DNA of 64,000 bases, taken from the NCBI GenBank assembly GCA_020634615.1, contig JACKBI010000001.1, positions 496,001-560,000 of the forward strand, read 5' to 3'. How positions within the stretch are numbered: the first letter of the stretch is position 1; every line of letters begins with the position of its first letter. The position numbers and the translations under genes were made by a program. The notes beneath the pieces were generated by a model, which worked only from the letters and a program-made list of their open reading frames with translations, was not told the origin of the DNA and searched no databases. Of this stretch, positions 28,801-43,112 are shown piece by piece. The stretch is from Anaerolineales bacterium. GTDB lineage: Bacteria > Chloroflexota > Anaerolineae > JAAEKA01.

Positions 28801-29580
28801 ACGAAATGGGCGCTGTTGTGTGGTTCGGTGACTGGCTTCTCTCTTGTGAATGGCGATACCAACCAGGTCATAGGTCCGCTCAACAACGGCGACACGGTGG
28901 AACTGACCGTCTTGCCGCCGAACTTGAAAATCCGTGCCAACATCGATCCGGCTGTCATCGGCAGCGTCGGGTTTACCTATGATGGCAGTCCGGCCATCGA
29001 CAGCACCGCACCATACGAATACCTTGGCGGTCCGCTGGAGTGGGTGCCAAACCTCGGCTCGCATACGCTACAAGCGCGGGCATTCACGCAGTCCGGCGGG
29101 GCTGGACTGGGCACGCAAAGTGTCACGATCAACTTCACCGTCACCAACACGCCGCTGGCGGTTTCGTTGGCGGACTTCGTGGCTGCCAGCCAGGGTGACC
29201 ATGTGGCGGTGAGCTGGGAGACCGTGTCGGAGATCGACAACACCGGCTTCAACCTCTACCGCGGCATCTCGCCCGCAGCGCCCGATGAGATGCTGGCCTT
29301 TGTGCCCAGCGCGGCTCCGGGCAGCCAGCAGGGCGCCAGCTATTCCTTTGACGACAATGGCGTCCAGGCCGGTGTGACCTACTGGTACTGGCTGGAAGCG
29401 CTGGACTTGGCCGGCACTTCATCGTTGCATGGCCCGGTCAGTGTGCTCTTCGGCACCCCGACGGCTGTGGCAGCGACCGGTCTGGGCGCGTCTCCGGCTG
29501 CTGCAATGCCAGCCGGCTGGTTGCTGCCGTTGCTGGCCGCTTCCGCCGCGGCCGCGATTGTCTACCGTCGTCACCGCTGA
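25834..29580 (+). CDS. CxxCH/choice-of-anchor domain fused to glucose/sorbosone dehydrogenase-like propeller and surface modules
   Basis: A 1248-residue secreted protein. Signal peptide 1-27; then a Reelin-like/choice-of-anchor domain with GFSGNPATNAGQNCTSCH, where Cys47, Cys50 and His51 make a c-type haem-binding motif; a glucose/sorbosone dehydrogenase-type six-bladed propeller (about 185-575: GRIRIIDANG, GEQGLLGLAFHPNY, GNHNAGDMHFGEDGYLYIAS, WAFGVRNPWRFSFD); a CBM9-like domain (588-785); a ThuA-like module (793-1000); an Ig-like and a FnIII-like domain; and a C-terminal TPTAV-helix-RRHR anchor. Members of the propeller family use PQQ to oxidise sugars; whether PQQ or haem is bound here is not shown. 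GGAGG ribosome site before the ATG. Confidence 0.82.
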   Translation: MRALKWSVLLAVLFVLIAVSMARIAGASGGGRVGFSGNPATNAGQNCTSCHTAGAATPAVVIAGPAVVNAGATNSYVVTITGGPGVTGGFNASTSGFLGQFSTVDAETEVLAGEITHNDPKFFSGGQVQFTFDWTAPASDSVVTMYAAGNSTNGGGNTAGDGVNTTSMAITVQNGNPNPTPTPPPPPSSISLQQVASGLSQPVVITNAFDKRLFVVERAGRIRIIDANGTLLGTPFLNITGQVDSTEGEQGLLGLAFHPNYVNNGYFYVYYTYDPPGTNLDRTRISRFTRSAGNANLANAASELILMEYEQPFGNHNAGDMHFGEDGYLYIASGDGGGSYWASVGQVPPMMFSQGPGDLLGKILRIDVNTPAGPDTGPDCTIAGGTNYSIPPGNAFSNGTGNGCDEIWAFGVRNPWRFSFDRADGSGWIADVGQSQWEEVNRFAAGTVGGLNYGWSCFEGTHATAEYYNYFDNTACQPASAYDPPVHELSHSTSDCSITGGYVYRGTSYLDLPGAYFFSDYCRPSIRTLTGDPGALTETTVLPTGAIASPSAFGEDVLGELYVASLSSGTVSRIIGSEPRPTTAVVTKTNTAPAIDGVVDAAWDDANQYTMNNNLVIGTGVLFQSDLWATWRIMYDDSNLYFLVEVRDDTLIKDGPNWYDDDIVEIMIDGDHSAGPSYDGVNDFELGFRWNDPAIIRGANSAPVPPNAQFSMVGTSDGYRLEISLPLAEIDVQPVDDYVFGLDIHVNDDDNGGPRDAKMTWYGIADNAWQAPANLSYATLDDGTPPAEPNAAVCGTQSILFVAGSPEATLIADDAAVVSHLRSAGYTVVVVDDDVVQTANAAGKQLVIISSSVASSSVTTKFRDVTVGVITWEDALFNDMGFTGDAPEDHGIQNSQTTLAILDSTHPLAAGLSVSVAANASAATYSWGAPAPSAVRVGSIMGDSSRVAIFGFEAGSTMLLAPNAPARRVGFFGGHASLTSDGWKLSDAATKWALLCGSVTGFSLVNGDTNQVIGPLNNGDTVELTVLPPNLKIRANIDPAVIGSVGFTYDGSPAIDSTAPYEYLGGPLEWVPNLGSHTLQARAFTQSGGAGLGTQSVTINFTVTNTPLAVSLADFVAASQGDHVAVSWETVSEIDNTGFNLYRGISPAAPDEMLAFVPSAAPGSQQGASYSFDDNGVQAGVTYWYWLEALDLAGTSSLHGPVSVLFGTPTAVAATGLGASPAAAMPAGWLLPLLAASAAAAIVYRRHR

Positions 29581-29610
29581 TCCACCGCCGGCGTAAATCG
29601 AGAGACCAAG

Positions 29611-29647
29611 CGGCTCCGGGAAGCACCGACTTCCCGGAGCCGTTTTT
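29611..29647 (+). terminator. Rho-independent terminator
   Basis: CGGCTCCGGGAA and TTCCCGGAGCCG flank an 8-nt loop and are followed by TTTTT, 30 nt after the stop codon. Confidence 0.92.
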
Positions 29648-29715
29648 CTGGTCACAGACTCGCTCGGCCTTTGCGCTGATAACAAATTCCTCGCGCAACC
29701 AGTACTTTTTTCCCA

Positions 29716-29745
29716 TTGATTATTGTCTGTTTATCCCCTTATAAT
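29716..29745 (+). promoter_or_regulatory. Promoter of the second CxxCH/dehydrogenase gene
   Basis: TTGATT (29716-29721), 18-bp spacer, TATAAT (29740-29745), about 80 nt before the start codon. Confidence 0.7.
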
Positions 29746-29827
29746 TCTGGGGCCTTGCAGCCCGATCGTACTCATCCCATTTTCGCCCAAACCTGGGGCG
29801 GCCACAGCTGAATAGACCGGAGGTTTC

Positions 29828-35140
<5,313 letters not shown>

Positions 35141-35152
35141 GCGCCTGTCTGC

Positions 35153-35465
35153 CAGATAGCTGGAAGCTCCGTTGGTGCGTTTGAGCTGAGCTTCCGGCTA
35201 TCTGATGTTCGCTGGTTTGCATGACGAAGCTCAACTTCTTGATAGAAGTTGAGCTTCGTGCTAAATGCGGAGCGAGAGCTGCACAGACTGCCGGTCGGGC
35301 GACCCTTCGAGCTGTCGCGACCTTTTGTGGCAGCTTCTTAGAAGCTGTTTGAAAAGACTTCGGAAGTCGCCGACTGACTGTCACGACTGGCCTACAACGG
35401 TTTTGACAGGCTACTCTTGTTGACTCGGCGACTTCCGAAGTCTGAACAGGCGACTTTTCAAACAG
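35153..35465. repeat. Cluster of three long palindromes
   Basis: First hairpin 35153-35204: CAGATAGCTGGAAGCTC with its complement, one mismatch. Second 35224-35259: perfect 15-bp arms ACGAAGCTCAACTTC around a 6-nt loop. Third 35345-35465: an outer 12-bp arm CTGTTTGAAAAG and an inner 18-bp arm GACTTCGGAAGTCGCCGA, both perfectly complemented on the right side. No ORF lies in the 714-bp space. The remaining 35466-35854 shows a further GC-rich hairpin near 35721-35756 and no clear promoter. Confidence 0.85.
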
Positions 35466-35854
35466 TCTCTTACAGAGTCAGTCGAACTTCTTGTAAGCAG
35501 ATTGTAAGACCTGCCAACATTAAACCATGTTATTATTTCTATGGTGGAAAGTCGCTAATTTGCCGCCCGGATTGAACTAGTTATACTTGGTCACGAACAC
35601 TCCACAGCCTGTCTCCAGTTTTGGTTCCAAATCCGGGACGCCCGAAATTGTGAGAAAATGAGTAGCCAGTGACTTTTCGATCACTTGTTTTCAAGCTAAA
35701 TACCTTGCGCTGACCACTGCCGGCCGGCGCGCGACAGAATCTCCGGCGCCGGCGTATTGTTCAGTCGCGGCCGACGACAGCGATCTAGCCACAACCTAAA
35801 TGTGTTTGACCCACATCAGTTTCAAGTAGATTCCACCATCTGAGGAGGAAAGCA

Positions 35855-38800
35855 ATGTCTCAAGCTCACACCCGTCGAGCCGTCTCCCGTCAGGGAAGAC
35901 GACTCACCCGCATCGGCCTGCCGTTGCTGATCATGCTGGCAATGATCTTGCCCAGCGTCGTCATGGCAGCGCCGGTTTCTCCCGCGCCGGCCCCTGCGCC
36001 GGCGGAGGCACTCCCCGCGGTCGCGTCGGTCGCGCCCGCCCAACAGCCTGAAGCGCCTGAAACAGGCACGATCAGCGGCACGGTCTTTCGTGACTACAAT
36101 GCAGATGGAACGCGGCAGACCAGCTATGCCGTCGCTCCAAACATCGTAGAGCCCGGTATTGCCGGTGTGATCATCACGGCTTACGATGTCAACGGCAATG
36201 TCGCCGGTTCAACTACAAGTGGCGCCGGTGGCGTTTACTCGTTCACTGCTACCGGTACGAGCGGCTTCCGTGTCGAATTCACGTTGCCGGCAGACAACAG
36301 CCTGAGCTATCTGCAAGCTGGCGCAGCGGGCCCCACCACTGTGGTTTTCGTACCCACCGGTGGCCAGACGGGACTCAACGTCGGTTTCAACAACCCCATC
36401 GACTATTCCCAAACCAACCCCGACCTTATCACTCCGCGGACTGCTTTCGGTCCTCGTTCGGGGTTGCCGGCTTTCGTGCCTGGCTTGACCTCAGAGCAGC
36501 CCAATGAGTCGATCATTGGCATCGGCTTCAACGATAACGGCAACCTGGCTGCCACCGACCAGCACGACACGTACGCAACGCTGGCGCAGACGGGCACGCT
36601 GTATGGTATGATCTACCAGCGTCGTTCCAAGCTGATCCTGGCCGGAACCTACTTCAAGTCCTATGCTGACACCGGGCCAAAGCAGACCAGCGGATGGTTG
36701 AATGGAATCGACCCACTGGGCGCTATATACGGCGTAAAGGTCTTGAGCGGCACACCTAATCCCAACACCAACCCGGCCACTGTCTATGCCAACCTGAACA
36801 AGATCATCGACCCAGGCACTGGTGTTGTGGTACCGAGCAACCCGGCCGGCGTCGATCCGCGACGTACTGGCGGCACTAACTACGACTCAGGTTCGCTGGG
36901 TAGCTGCGGTGGTTCCGGCACGGGTGGCGCGCCGTCGGATGGCCAGAGCTGTTGGCGACATGACCCGGTGGGTTGGGCCAATGTCGGCGCCATTGGACTG
37001 GGCGATCTGGAAGAGGACGATACGGAACAGACTCTATACGTCGTCAATCTGGCTGACAAGAGACTCTATCAGCTTCCCATTGATCCGACCCCGGCCAACT
37101 GGCCGATCACGACCCTGGCAGCATCGCCGGTGGCGATCCCCAACACCTGCGCGGTTTCCTCGGACGCCGTGCCTGGAGCCTTGGGCTTCAGCGACGGCAA
37201 GCTCTATGTTGGCGTCACCTGCACGGCCAAGTCGACGCAGAATGCCAGCCAGCTCAAGGCCGAGGTGTGGCGTTTTGACCCGGCCACGCAGGCATTTGGC
37301 GCCAGCCCTGTGTTCTCGGTGGCCCTGGGCTATCCGCGCGGCTGCATCTTTGCAAGCAACTCCAGCGCAAATGGCCCCAAGAACGTCGGCGGAACACCGC
37401 TCCAAAACTGTCAGGAGCTGATAAGTGGCGCCTCGAACACTATCGACAACGCCAACTGGCTTCCCTGGCCCCAGAACTGGAACTGGCACTTTGAGCACAA
37501 CGCCGGTCGCAACAGTCCGGGAAGACCCGGATGGACCGTGTCCTCCAACGGCAATCAGGTACAGCTTGAATATCCGCATCCCTGGTTGAGCGATATCTCG
37601 TTCGTCGGCAACGACTTGGTGCTGGGCTTCCGCGACATCAACGGCGACCGCACCGGCAATCGGGTGCGCAGCCCGAATGTTAACCCGACCGTCGGCGCTG
37701 GCACCAACAACTTCCCGAACAGCGGCACCCCCGTTGCGAGTTGGATGTCCACCTATGCCTACGACTACGACGGCGCCGGCCTGGGCGACCTGTTGCGCGC
37801 CTGTTGGAATGGCAGCGGTTGGACGCTGGAAAACAACGGCACATGTGGTGGCGTGACTTCAGCCGGCGCGGATAATGGCCAGGGTCCCAGCACTGCGGGA
37901 ACTTACCCTGGTTCCATTGGCAGCCCCTTCACCGGTTACGGCGAGTTCTACTGGGACGACTCCGGTCCCGGCAGCCGAAATCCGGCTGTCAACGCCGGTA
38001 TCAGTAGCTTGAACTATATCGGCCACGAACAGACGATGATGGGTGGTACCTTCCAACAGGCTGGTTGGTCCGACATCGCCGTGTCCATTGCTGACCAGTT
38101 CGGCTACGGCGACGGCGGCCTGTCGCGCTTCAGCAACGTTGCCGACAGCCCCTTTATCACCTTGCAGGGCAACGGCGATCTCAATACAACATGGGGTGTT
38201 CTGACCTATCCCTCAGTGCTCAGTGACGGCAACATCAACACCGGCAATGAGGCGGGCCTCGGCCTGAGGCATACCCGGCTATATGGCGTCAACGCCACCA
38301 ATTGTCTTACCACAAATAGCTGCTACTGGTTCGGCAAAGCTAACGGCTTGGGCGACATCGAGGCGCTAGTTGACACAGCGCCGCTGGAGCTCGGCAACCG
38401 GCTGTGGTGCGACAACGGCGTCGGCGGCGTCGGCGCCTACAACGGCATCCAGGATCCGGGCGAGGCCGGGGTCAATGGCGTGACAGTGCGACTGACCTGC
38501 GGCGCGGAGTATGCCGAGGTCACGACCAGTGGCAGTGGTCTGGCTGCTGGCGGCTATCTGTTCACCGATGCCATCTGGGATGCCAGCGCCAACGCGGCCG
38601 GACTTATTCCCCGCAACTCCAACTGCACCATCAGCGTGTCAACCACTGGTAGCAACGCATCGGCTCTTCAAACCGCCTGCGGCGGAACGGGTCTCAAAGT
38701 ACCGACCGTCCCCAATGCGCAGGGCAACACCAGCAACAACCCGCTGACCGACATCCGCGACTCGGATGCGACTGAGGTGCTCACCGGCGGCGCGGTCACT

Positions 38801-41800
38801 TCGGCGCAGATCAGCGTTCTGACCGGCGGTCCTGGCGTCAACAACCACGGGCTTGACTTCGGCTTCGCGCTGGAGCGGGACTACGGCGATGCGCCTGATC
38901 CCACCTACCCGACCCTGGCAGCCAGCAACGGCGCCAACCACGTCATCGTGGCCGGCATCCGCATGGGACCGACCATTGACAGCGAGCCAAACGGCCAGCC
39001 GAACGCGGCCGCTACCGGCGACGACATCGCCAAGCTGGACGACGAGGACGGTGTGACCTTCGGTGCGCTGGTCGCCGGCCTGCCCGCGGTAGCCTCGGTC
39101 GACATGACTGGACTGACCGGCACACCGGTTTGTTACCTCAATGCCTGGATCGACTTCAACGGCAATGGCAGTTGGCTGGACACAGGTGAACAGATCGCAA
39201 CCAATCTGGCGCTCAACGGCGGCGGTTCGGTGCCGGTACCCTTCAACGTGCCGGTGGCGGTCACAACCAGCCCAACTTATGCACGCTTCCGTTGCAGCAC
39301 GACCCAAAACCTGACGCCAACCGGCTCAGCGCCTAACGGCGAGGTCGAAGACTACCGCGTGACCATCCAGCAGGATGCGAACCTGGACTATGGCGACGCG
39401 CCTGATCCGACCTACCCGACCCTCTCCGGCAGCGGCGGCGCCAGCCACGTGCTGGGCGCAGCCGGGCCACGGATGGGCGTCTGCGTGGACGCTGAAACCA
39501 ACGGCCAGCCAAACGCTGCGGCTACCGGCGACGACGTCGCTGTAGGTTCGCCAGTGTTCGGCACGTGCGCCGGCAACGACGACGAGGATGGTGTGACCTT
39601 CCCGACGCTCACCGAGCAACAACTGAGCAACCTGACTGTTACCGTCAGCAATGCTGCCTGCTTGCTCAACGCCTGGATCGACTTCAACGGCGATGGCGAC
39701 TGGAACGACACCGGCGAGCAGATCGCGACCAACCTGGCGATGGCCATTGGATCTAACAATGTGCCTGTGACCCCGCCAGCGGCCTCAACGCAGGCCACGA
39801 CGTTTGCACGCTTCCGTTGCAGCACGCAGTCAGGCCTGGGCACGACAGGCGCCGCGCCCGACGGCGAAGTGGAGGACTACACGGTCTCGATCCTGGCTGG
39901 CAATACTACCAACGACTGGGGCGATGCGCCGGATACCGGCGCGGGCACGAGCACCGGGAACTACCAGACTCAGGGCAGCGACAACGGCGCGCATCACGTC
40001 ATGAATAGCAACGTCTACCTTGGCGCCTGTGTCGACAGCGAGGCCAACGGACAGCCGAACGCTGCCGCGACCGGCGATGACACCGGGGCTGCCAGTGGGT
40101 TTGGCGCAACAACCTATGGCTCCTGTGCTGTGGCCAACGACGACGAGGACGGCATGACCATCCCGACGCTGCTGGCCGGCCAAACCGCACAACTCGTGGC
40201 CTCGCGCTTAGCGCCGACGGCATGTTACCTCAACGGCTGGATCGACTTCAACGCTGACGGCGACTGGAACGACACCGGCGAACAGGTGGCAACTAACCTC
40301 CTGCTGGCTGCCGGCGCCAACAACCTGGCGGTCAGCGTGCCAGGCAGCGCAACCAACGGCACGACCTATGCCCGTTTCCGCTGTAGCACACAGCAGAATC
40401 TGGCTCCGGTCGGCGCGGCGTCTGACGGCGAGGTTGAGGACTACATGGTGACCGTCACCGGAGCAGCCGTGGACTGGGGTGACCTGCCGGACGGGCCGTA
40501 TCCGACCCTGCTGGCCAACAACGGCGCTGCACACGTGCTCTCAGGCGCTGCCTATATGGGCAAGTGCGTGGACGCTGAAAACAATGGTCAGCCCAATGCG
40601 ACCGCTCAAGGCGATGATACCAATGTCACGACACCGCGGCTGGGCTTGTGCGCAGCCGGCAACGATGACGAAGACGGCGTGACCTTCGGTGCGCTGGCGG
40701 CCGGCTCGGCAGCCACAGCCAGCGTTGACATGTCGGCCTTCAACACCGGAGCCCAGGTCTGCTTCCTCAATGCCTGGATCGACTTCAACGGCAACGGCAG
40801 TCTGACCGATGCCGGCGAGCAGATCGCTTCCAACGTTCAGATGATCGGCGGCGCTGCGCTCAACGTGGTCAACTTCAACATCCCGAGCGTTGTGACGGCA
40901 TCGTCCACCGGTGCACGCTTCCGCTGTAGCACGCAGTCCAACCTGACGCCCACGGGCCAGGCGCCCAACGGCGAGGTCGAGGACTACATGGTGACCATTA
41001 CCCCGCAGCAGCGTGACTTCGGCGATGCGCCGGATGCGTCTGCCGGCACCGGTGTAGGCAACTACAACACCACTGTGGCCGACAACGGGCCGAGCCACCT
41101 GATCGTGTCTAATCTGCGCCTGGGCGCAGTAGCGCCGGATGCCGACAGCGGCACGCTGCAGAATACAGCGGCGACTGCTGATGACTTGAACAACACCGAC
41201 GACGAAGACGGTGTGACGACGCTGCCGGTGGTCTCGACTGGATCAACCAGCGTGCCCATGAACGTGTCGGTGTTCAACAACAGGGGATCTGCCGCTACCG
41301 TGGCCTGCTGGATCGACTTCAACCGCGACGGCGTGTTCGGCGCCAACGAAAGCGCTTCAGCGTCGGTGCCCAACAGCGGATCAGCGCAGACCATCGGGTT
41401 GACGTTCAGTGGGTTCGGCACGCCGGTGGCCGGTGTTAGCTACCTGCGCTGCCGTCTGGCAACCGCCGCGAGTGAGGTTGCGAACCCGACTGGTCCAGCA
41501 GCCACCGGTGAGGTAGAAGACTACCAGATCCAGATCAGCCCAACGGACTTCGGCGATGCGCCGGACACCGGGGCAGGCACGAGCACAGGCAACTACAACA
41601 CAGTGGGCACGGACAATGGACCGTACCACGTGATTGTCACTGGCCTGAGCCTGGGTAACGTCGCCCCGGACGCTGATCCTGCTACTCTACAGGATGTCCC
41701 GGCGACCTCGGACGATCTGTCCAATATCGACGACGAGGATAGTATCGCGACGTTGCCGGTGATCACCACTGGCTTCACCAGCTTGCCGATGACCGTGCGA

Positions 41801-42517
41801 GCCACCAACAATACGGGCACTGCAGCCACGCTGGTCTGCTACATCGACTTCAACCGGGATGGTGATTTCCTGGACACAGGTGAGAAATCAGCAAACGTGG
41901 CTGTGCCGGCTGGCAGCGGTGGAGTGGACTACGCGGTTAACTTCAGCGGCTTCGCCAATCCCACGCTGGGAATCAGCTACATTCGCTGCCGTATCGCTTT
42001 TGTCGCAGGTGAGGTCACTGTCCCGACGGGTGGGGCTGCCTCGGGCGAGGTTGAGGACTTCCAGGTCCAGATCCAACCCCCACTGGCAGTCGTCCTGGCC
42101 GACTTCGGCGCTGCGGCCCAGACTGACCACATCCTGGTCACCTGGGAGACGGTGTCGGAGATCGACAACGCCGGCTTCAATCTCTATCGCAGCACCTCGG
42201 ACGCTGCGCCGGGCGAGCAGTTGGCCAGCGTGGCCAGCCAGGCTCCCGGCAGCGCCCAGGGCTTCAGCTACTCCTACCAGGACTTCGCCGTCGAAGCCGG
42301 CCAGACGTACTACTACTGGCTGGAAGCGGTGGACCTGAACGGCAGTACGTCGCTGAACGGTCCGATCAACGCGACCATGCTGACGCCGACTGCGGTGACG
42401 CTGTCTAACGTGGACGCCGACAGCGGCGCGACCAACCTGCTATGGCTGGTGGTCGTGGCCGCCGGGCTCGCCCTGGCAGCTGTCTACGGCCTGCGCCGCA
42501 GCGCCGTCCGCCAGTAA
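35855..42517 (+). CDS. 2220-residue surface protein with SdrD-B-like and six GEVED domains
   Basis: Basic N-terminus and signal peptide ending VVMAAP (about residue 45), then a SdrD B-like domain (70-185, GTISGTVFRDYNADG), a large unassigned region (185-840), a second SdrD B-like domain (about 845-1000, LWCDNGVGGVGAYNGIQDPG), six GEVED repeats starting near residues 1009, 1178, 1352, 1538, 1718 and 1898, each with (D/N)(Y/W/F)GDAPD, acidic DDEDG, LNAWIDFNGDGDW and NGEVEDY, a FnIII-like domain (2075-2175) and a TPTAV-helix-RR tail. The Asp-rich repeats suggest Ca2+ binding and a stalk-like adhesin (inference). GAGGAGG ribosome site before the ATG. Confidence 0.85.
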   Translation: MSQAHTRRAVSRQGRRLTRIGLPLLIMLAMILPSVVMAAPVSPAPAPAPAEALPAVASVAPAQQPEAPETGTISGTVFRDYNADGTRQTSYAVAPNIVEPGIAGVIITAYDVNGNVAGSTTSGAGGVYSFTATGTSGFRVEFTLPADNSLSYLQAGAAGPTTVVFVPTGGQTGLNVGFNNPIDYSQTNPDLITPRTAFGPRSGLPAFVPGLTSEQPNESIIGIGFNDNGNLAATDQHDTYATLAQTGTLYGMIYQRRSKLILAGTYFKSYADTGPKQTSGWLNGIDPLGAIYGVKVLSGTPNPNTNPATVYANLNKIIDPGTGVVVPSNPAGVDPRRTGGTNYDSGSLGSCGGSGTGGAPSDGQSCWRHDPVGWANVGAIGLGDLEEDDTEQTLYVVNLADKRLYQLPIDPTPANWPITTLAASPVAIPNTCAVSSDAVPGALGFSDGKLYVGVTCTAKSTQNASQLKAEVWRFDPATQAFGASPVFSVALGYPRGCIFASNSSANGPKNVGGTPLQNCQELISGASNTIDNANWLPWPQNWNWHFEHNAGRNSPGRPGWTVSSNGNQVQLEYPHPWLSDISFVGNDLVLGFRDINGDRTGNRVRSPNVNPTVGAGTNNFPNSGTPVASWMSTYAYDYDGAGLGDLLRACWNGSGWTLENNGTCGGVTSAGADNGQGPSTAGTYPGSIGSPFTGYGEFYWDDSGPGSRNPAVNAGISSLNYIGHEQTMMGGTFQQAGWSDIAVSIADQFGYGDGGLSRFSNVADSPFITLQGNGDLNTTWGVLTYPSVLSDGNINTGNEAGLGLRHTRLYGVNATNCLTTNSCYWFGKANGLGDIEALVDTAPLELGNRLWCDNGVGGVGAYNGIQDPGEAGVNGVTVRLTCGAEYAEVTTSGSGLAAGGYLFTDAIWDASANAAGLIPRNSNCTISVSTTGSNASALQTACGGTGLKVPTVPNAQGNTSNNPLTDIRDSDATEVLTGGAVTSAQISVLTGGPGVNNHGLDFGFALERDYGDAPDPTYPTLAASNGANHVIVAGIRMGPTIDSEPNGQPNAAATGDDIAKLDDEDGVTFGALVAGLPAVASVDMTGLTGTPVCYLNAWIDFNGNGSWLDTGEQIATNLALNGGGSVPVPFNVPVAVTTSPTYARFRCSTTQNLTPTGSAPNGEVEDYRVTIQQDANLDYGDAPDPTYPTLSGSGGASHVLGAAGPRMGVCVDAETNGQPNAAATGDDVAVGSPVFGTCAGNDDEDGVTFPTLTEQQLSNLTVTVSNAACLLNAWIDFNGDGDWNDTGEQIATNLAMAIGSNNVPVTPPAASTQATTFARFRCSTQSGLGTTGAAPDGEVEDYTVSILAGNTTNDWGDAPDTGAGTSTGNYQTQGSDNGAHHVMNSNVYLGACVDSEANGQPNAAATGDDTGAASGFGATTYGSCAVANDDEDGMTIPTLLAGQTAQLVASRLAPTACYLNGWIDFNADGDWNDTGEQVATNLLLAAGANNLAVSVPGSATNGTTYARFRCSTQQNLAPVGAASDGEVEDYMVTVTGAAVDWGDLPDGPYPTLLANNGAAHVLSGAAYMGKCVDAENNGQPNATAQGDDTNVTTPRLGLCAAGNDDEDGVTFGALAAGSAATASVDMSAFNTGAQVCFLNAWIDFNGNGSLTDAGEQIASNVQMIGGAALNVVNFNIPSVVTASSTGARFRCSTQSNLTPTGQAPNGEVEDYMVTITPQQRDFGDAPDASAGTGVGNYNTTVADNGPSHLIVSNLRLGAVAPDADSGTLQNTAATADDLNNTDDEDGVTTLPVVSTGSTSVPMNVSVFNNRGSAATVACWIDFNRDGVFGANESASASVPNSGSAQTIGLTFSGFGTPVAGVSYLRCRLATAASEVANPTGPAATGEVEDYQIQISPTDFGDAPDTGAGTSTGNYNTVGTDNGPYHVIVTGLSLGNVAPDADPATLQDVPATSDDLSNIDDEDSIATLPVITTGFTSLPMTVRATNNTGTAATLVCYIDFNRDGDFLDTGEKSANVAVPAGSGGVDYAVNFSGFANPTLGISYIRCRIAFVAGEVTVPTGGAASGEVEDFQVQIQPPLAVVLADFGAAAQTDHILVTWETVSEIDNAGFNLYRSTSDAAPGEQLASVASQAPGSAQGFSYSYQDFAVEAGQTYYYWLEAVDLNGSTSLNGPINATMLTPTAVTLSNVDADSGATNLLWLVVVAAGLALAAVYGLRRSAVRQ
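38880..42075 (+). repeat. Six in-frame GEVED domain repeats
   Basis: Six repeats of about 500-560 bp each, sharing GDAPD at the start and GEVED(Y/F) at the end, diverged at DNA level. The last two units are shorter in the middle and use CWIDFNRDG or CYIDFNRDG. Confidence 0.9.
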
Positions 42518-42559
42518 TCTGACAGGCAGGACGCCGTCCTGCCCCTGAAACAACAAAGA

Positions 42560-42590
42560 CGCCGGGTTCCGCATGGAACCCGGCGTTCTC
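42560..42590 (+). terminator. Hairpin terminator after the GEVED gene
   Basis: CGCCGGGTTCC and GGAACCCGGCG pair around GCAT, followed by TTCTC. A smaller GCAGGACGCCGTCCTGC palindrome precedes it. Confidence 0.75.
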
Positions 42591-42599
42591 GCTGTAGGA

Positions 42600-42975
42600 C
42601 GGTTTTCCAAACCGTTCCTCTGCGCTGCGTGGCCCTGTATCGCCGCCACTGGTTGAAATCGGCGTCTGACACGCGCAAAGTTTGCTGAAGCAAACTGGTG
42701 GATATGTGCGAGCTTGCTTCAGTTGAGTTGTGTGAGTCCCTACAGTGAACGGTGCGGCTGGCGCGGTGCTTGCGTTCTGCCGCATCTTTCAAGATGCGGA
42801 GCCTGCACGAGCACGTATCGTCGCACCCGGCGAGGCTTGCCGGGTCTTGCGAATCCCCACAGTGAACTGTGCGGCTGGTGCGGCGCTCGCGTCCTGCCGC
42901 ATCTTTCAAGATGTGGGGCCTTCAAGAGCGCAGATCGCCTCGTTTGGCGAGGCGTGCTCGGTCGTTCTGGTCTAC
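42600..42975. repeat. Palindromes and a duplicated 117-bp element upstream of cytochrome b
   Basis: Two direct copies of a unit beginning ACAGTGAAC(G/T)GTGCGGCTGG start at 42742 and 42859, a 117-bp period. Each contains the palindrome CCGCATCTTTCAAGATG(C/T)GG. Just before them are ACGGTTTTCCAAACCGT (about 42599-42615) and AGTTTGCTGAAGCAAACT (about 42679-42696). An in-frame upward extension of the cytochrome b ORF through this region is not considered coding. Confidence 0.75.
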
Positions 42976-43031
42976 GACCACCGGGTACGCCACCCTGTCA
43001 CCTTGCGATGCATGCCGGTTCGTGCGAGTCT

Positions 43032-43060
43032 TTGACAACCCCTCCGGCACATGTTATAGT
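43032..43060 (+). promoter_or_regulatory. Sigma-70-type promoter of the cytochrome operon
   Basis: TTGACA (43032-43037), 17-bp spacer, TATAGT (43055-43060). The predicted transcript starts near 43067, about 46 nt before the cytochrome b start codon. Confidence 0.88.
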
Positions 43061-43112
43061 CGGCACAAGTCTACACGTTTCTACGTGTCCTCAGTGCTTT
43101 TGCAATCTCCTT

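Noticed and set aside
42714..43112. Extension of the cytochrome b ORF upstream
   Set aside because: The segment is made of palindromes and a tandem duplication and contains the promoter; cytochrome b homology starts after 43113.
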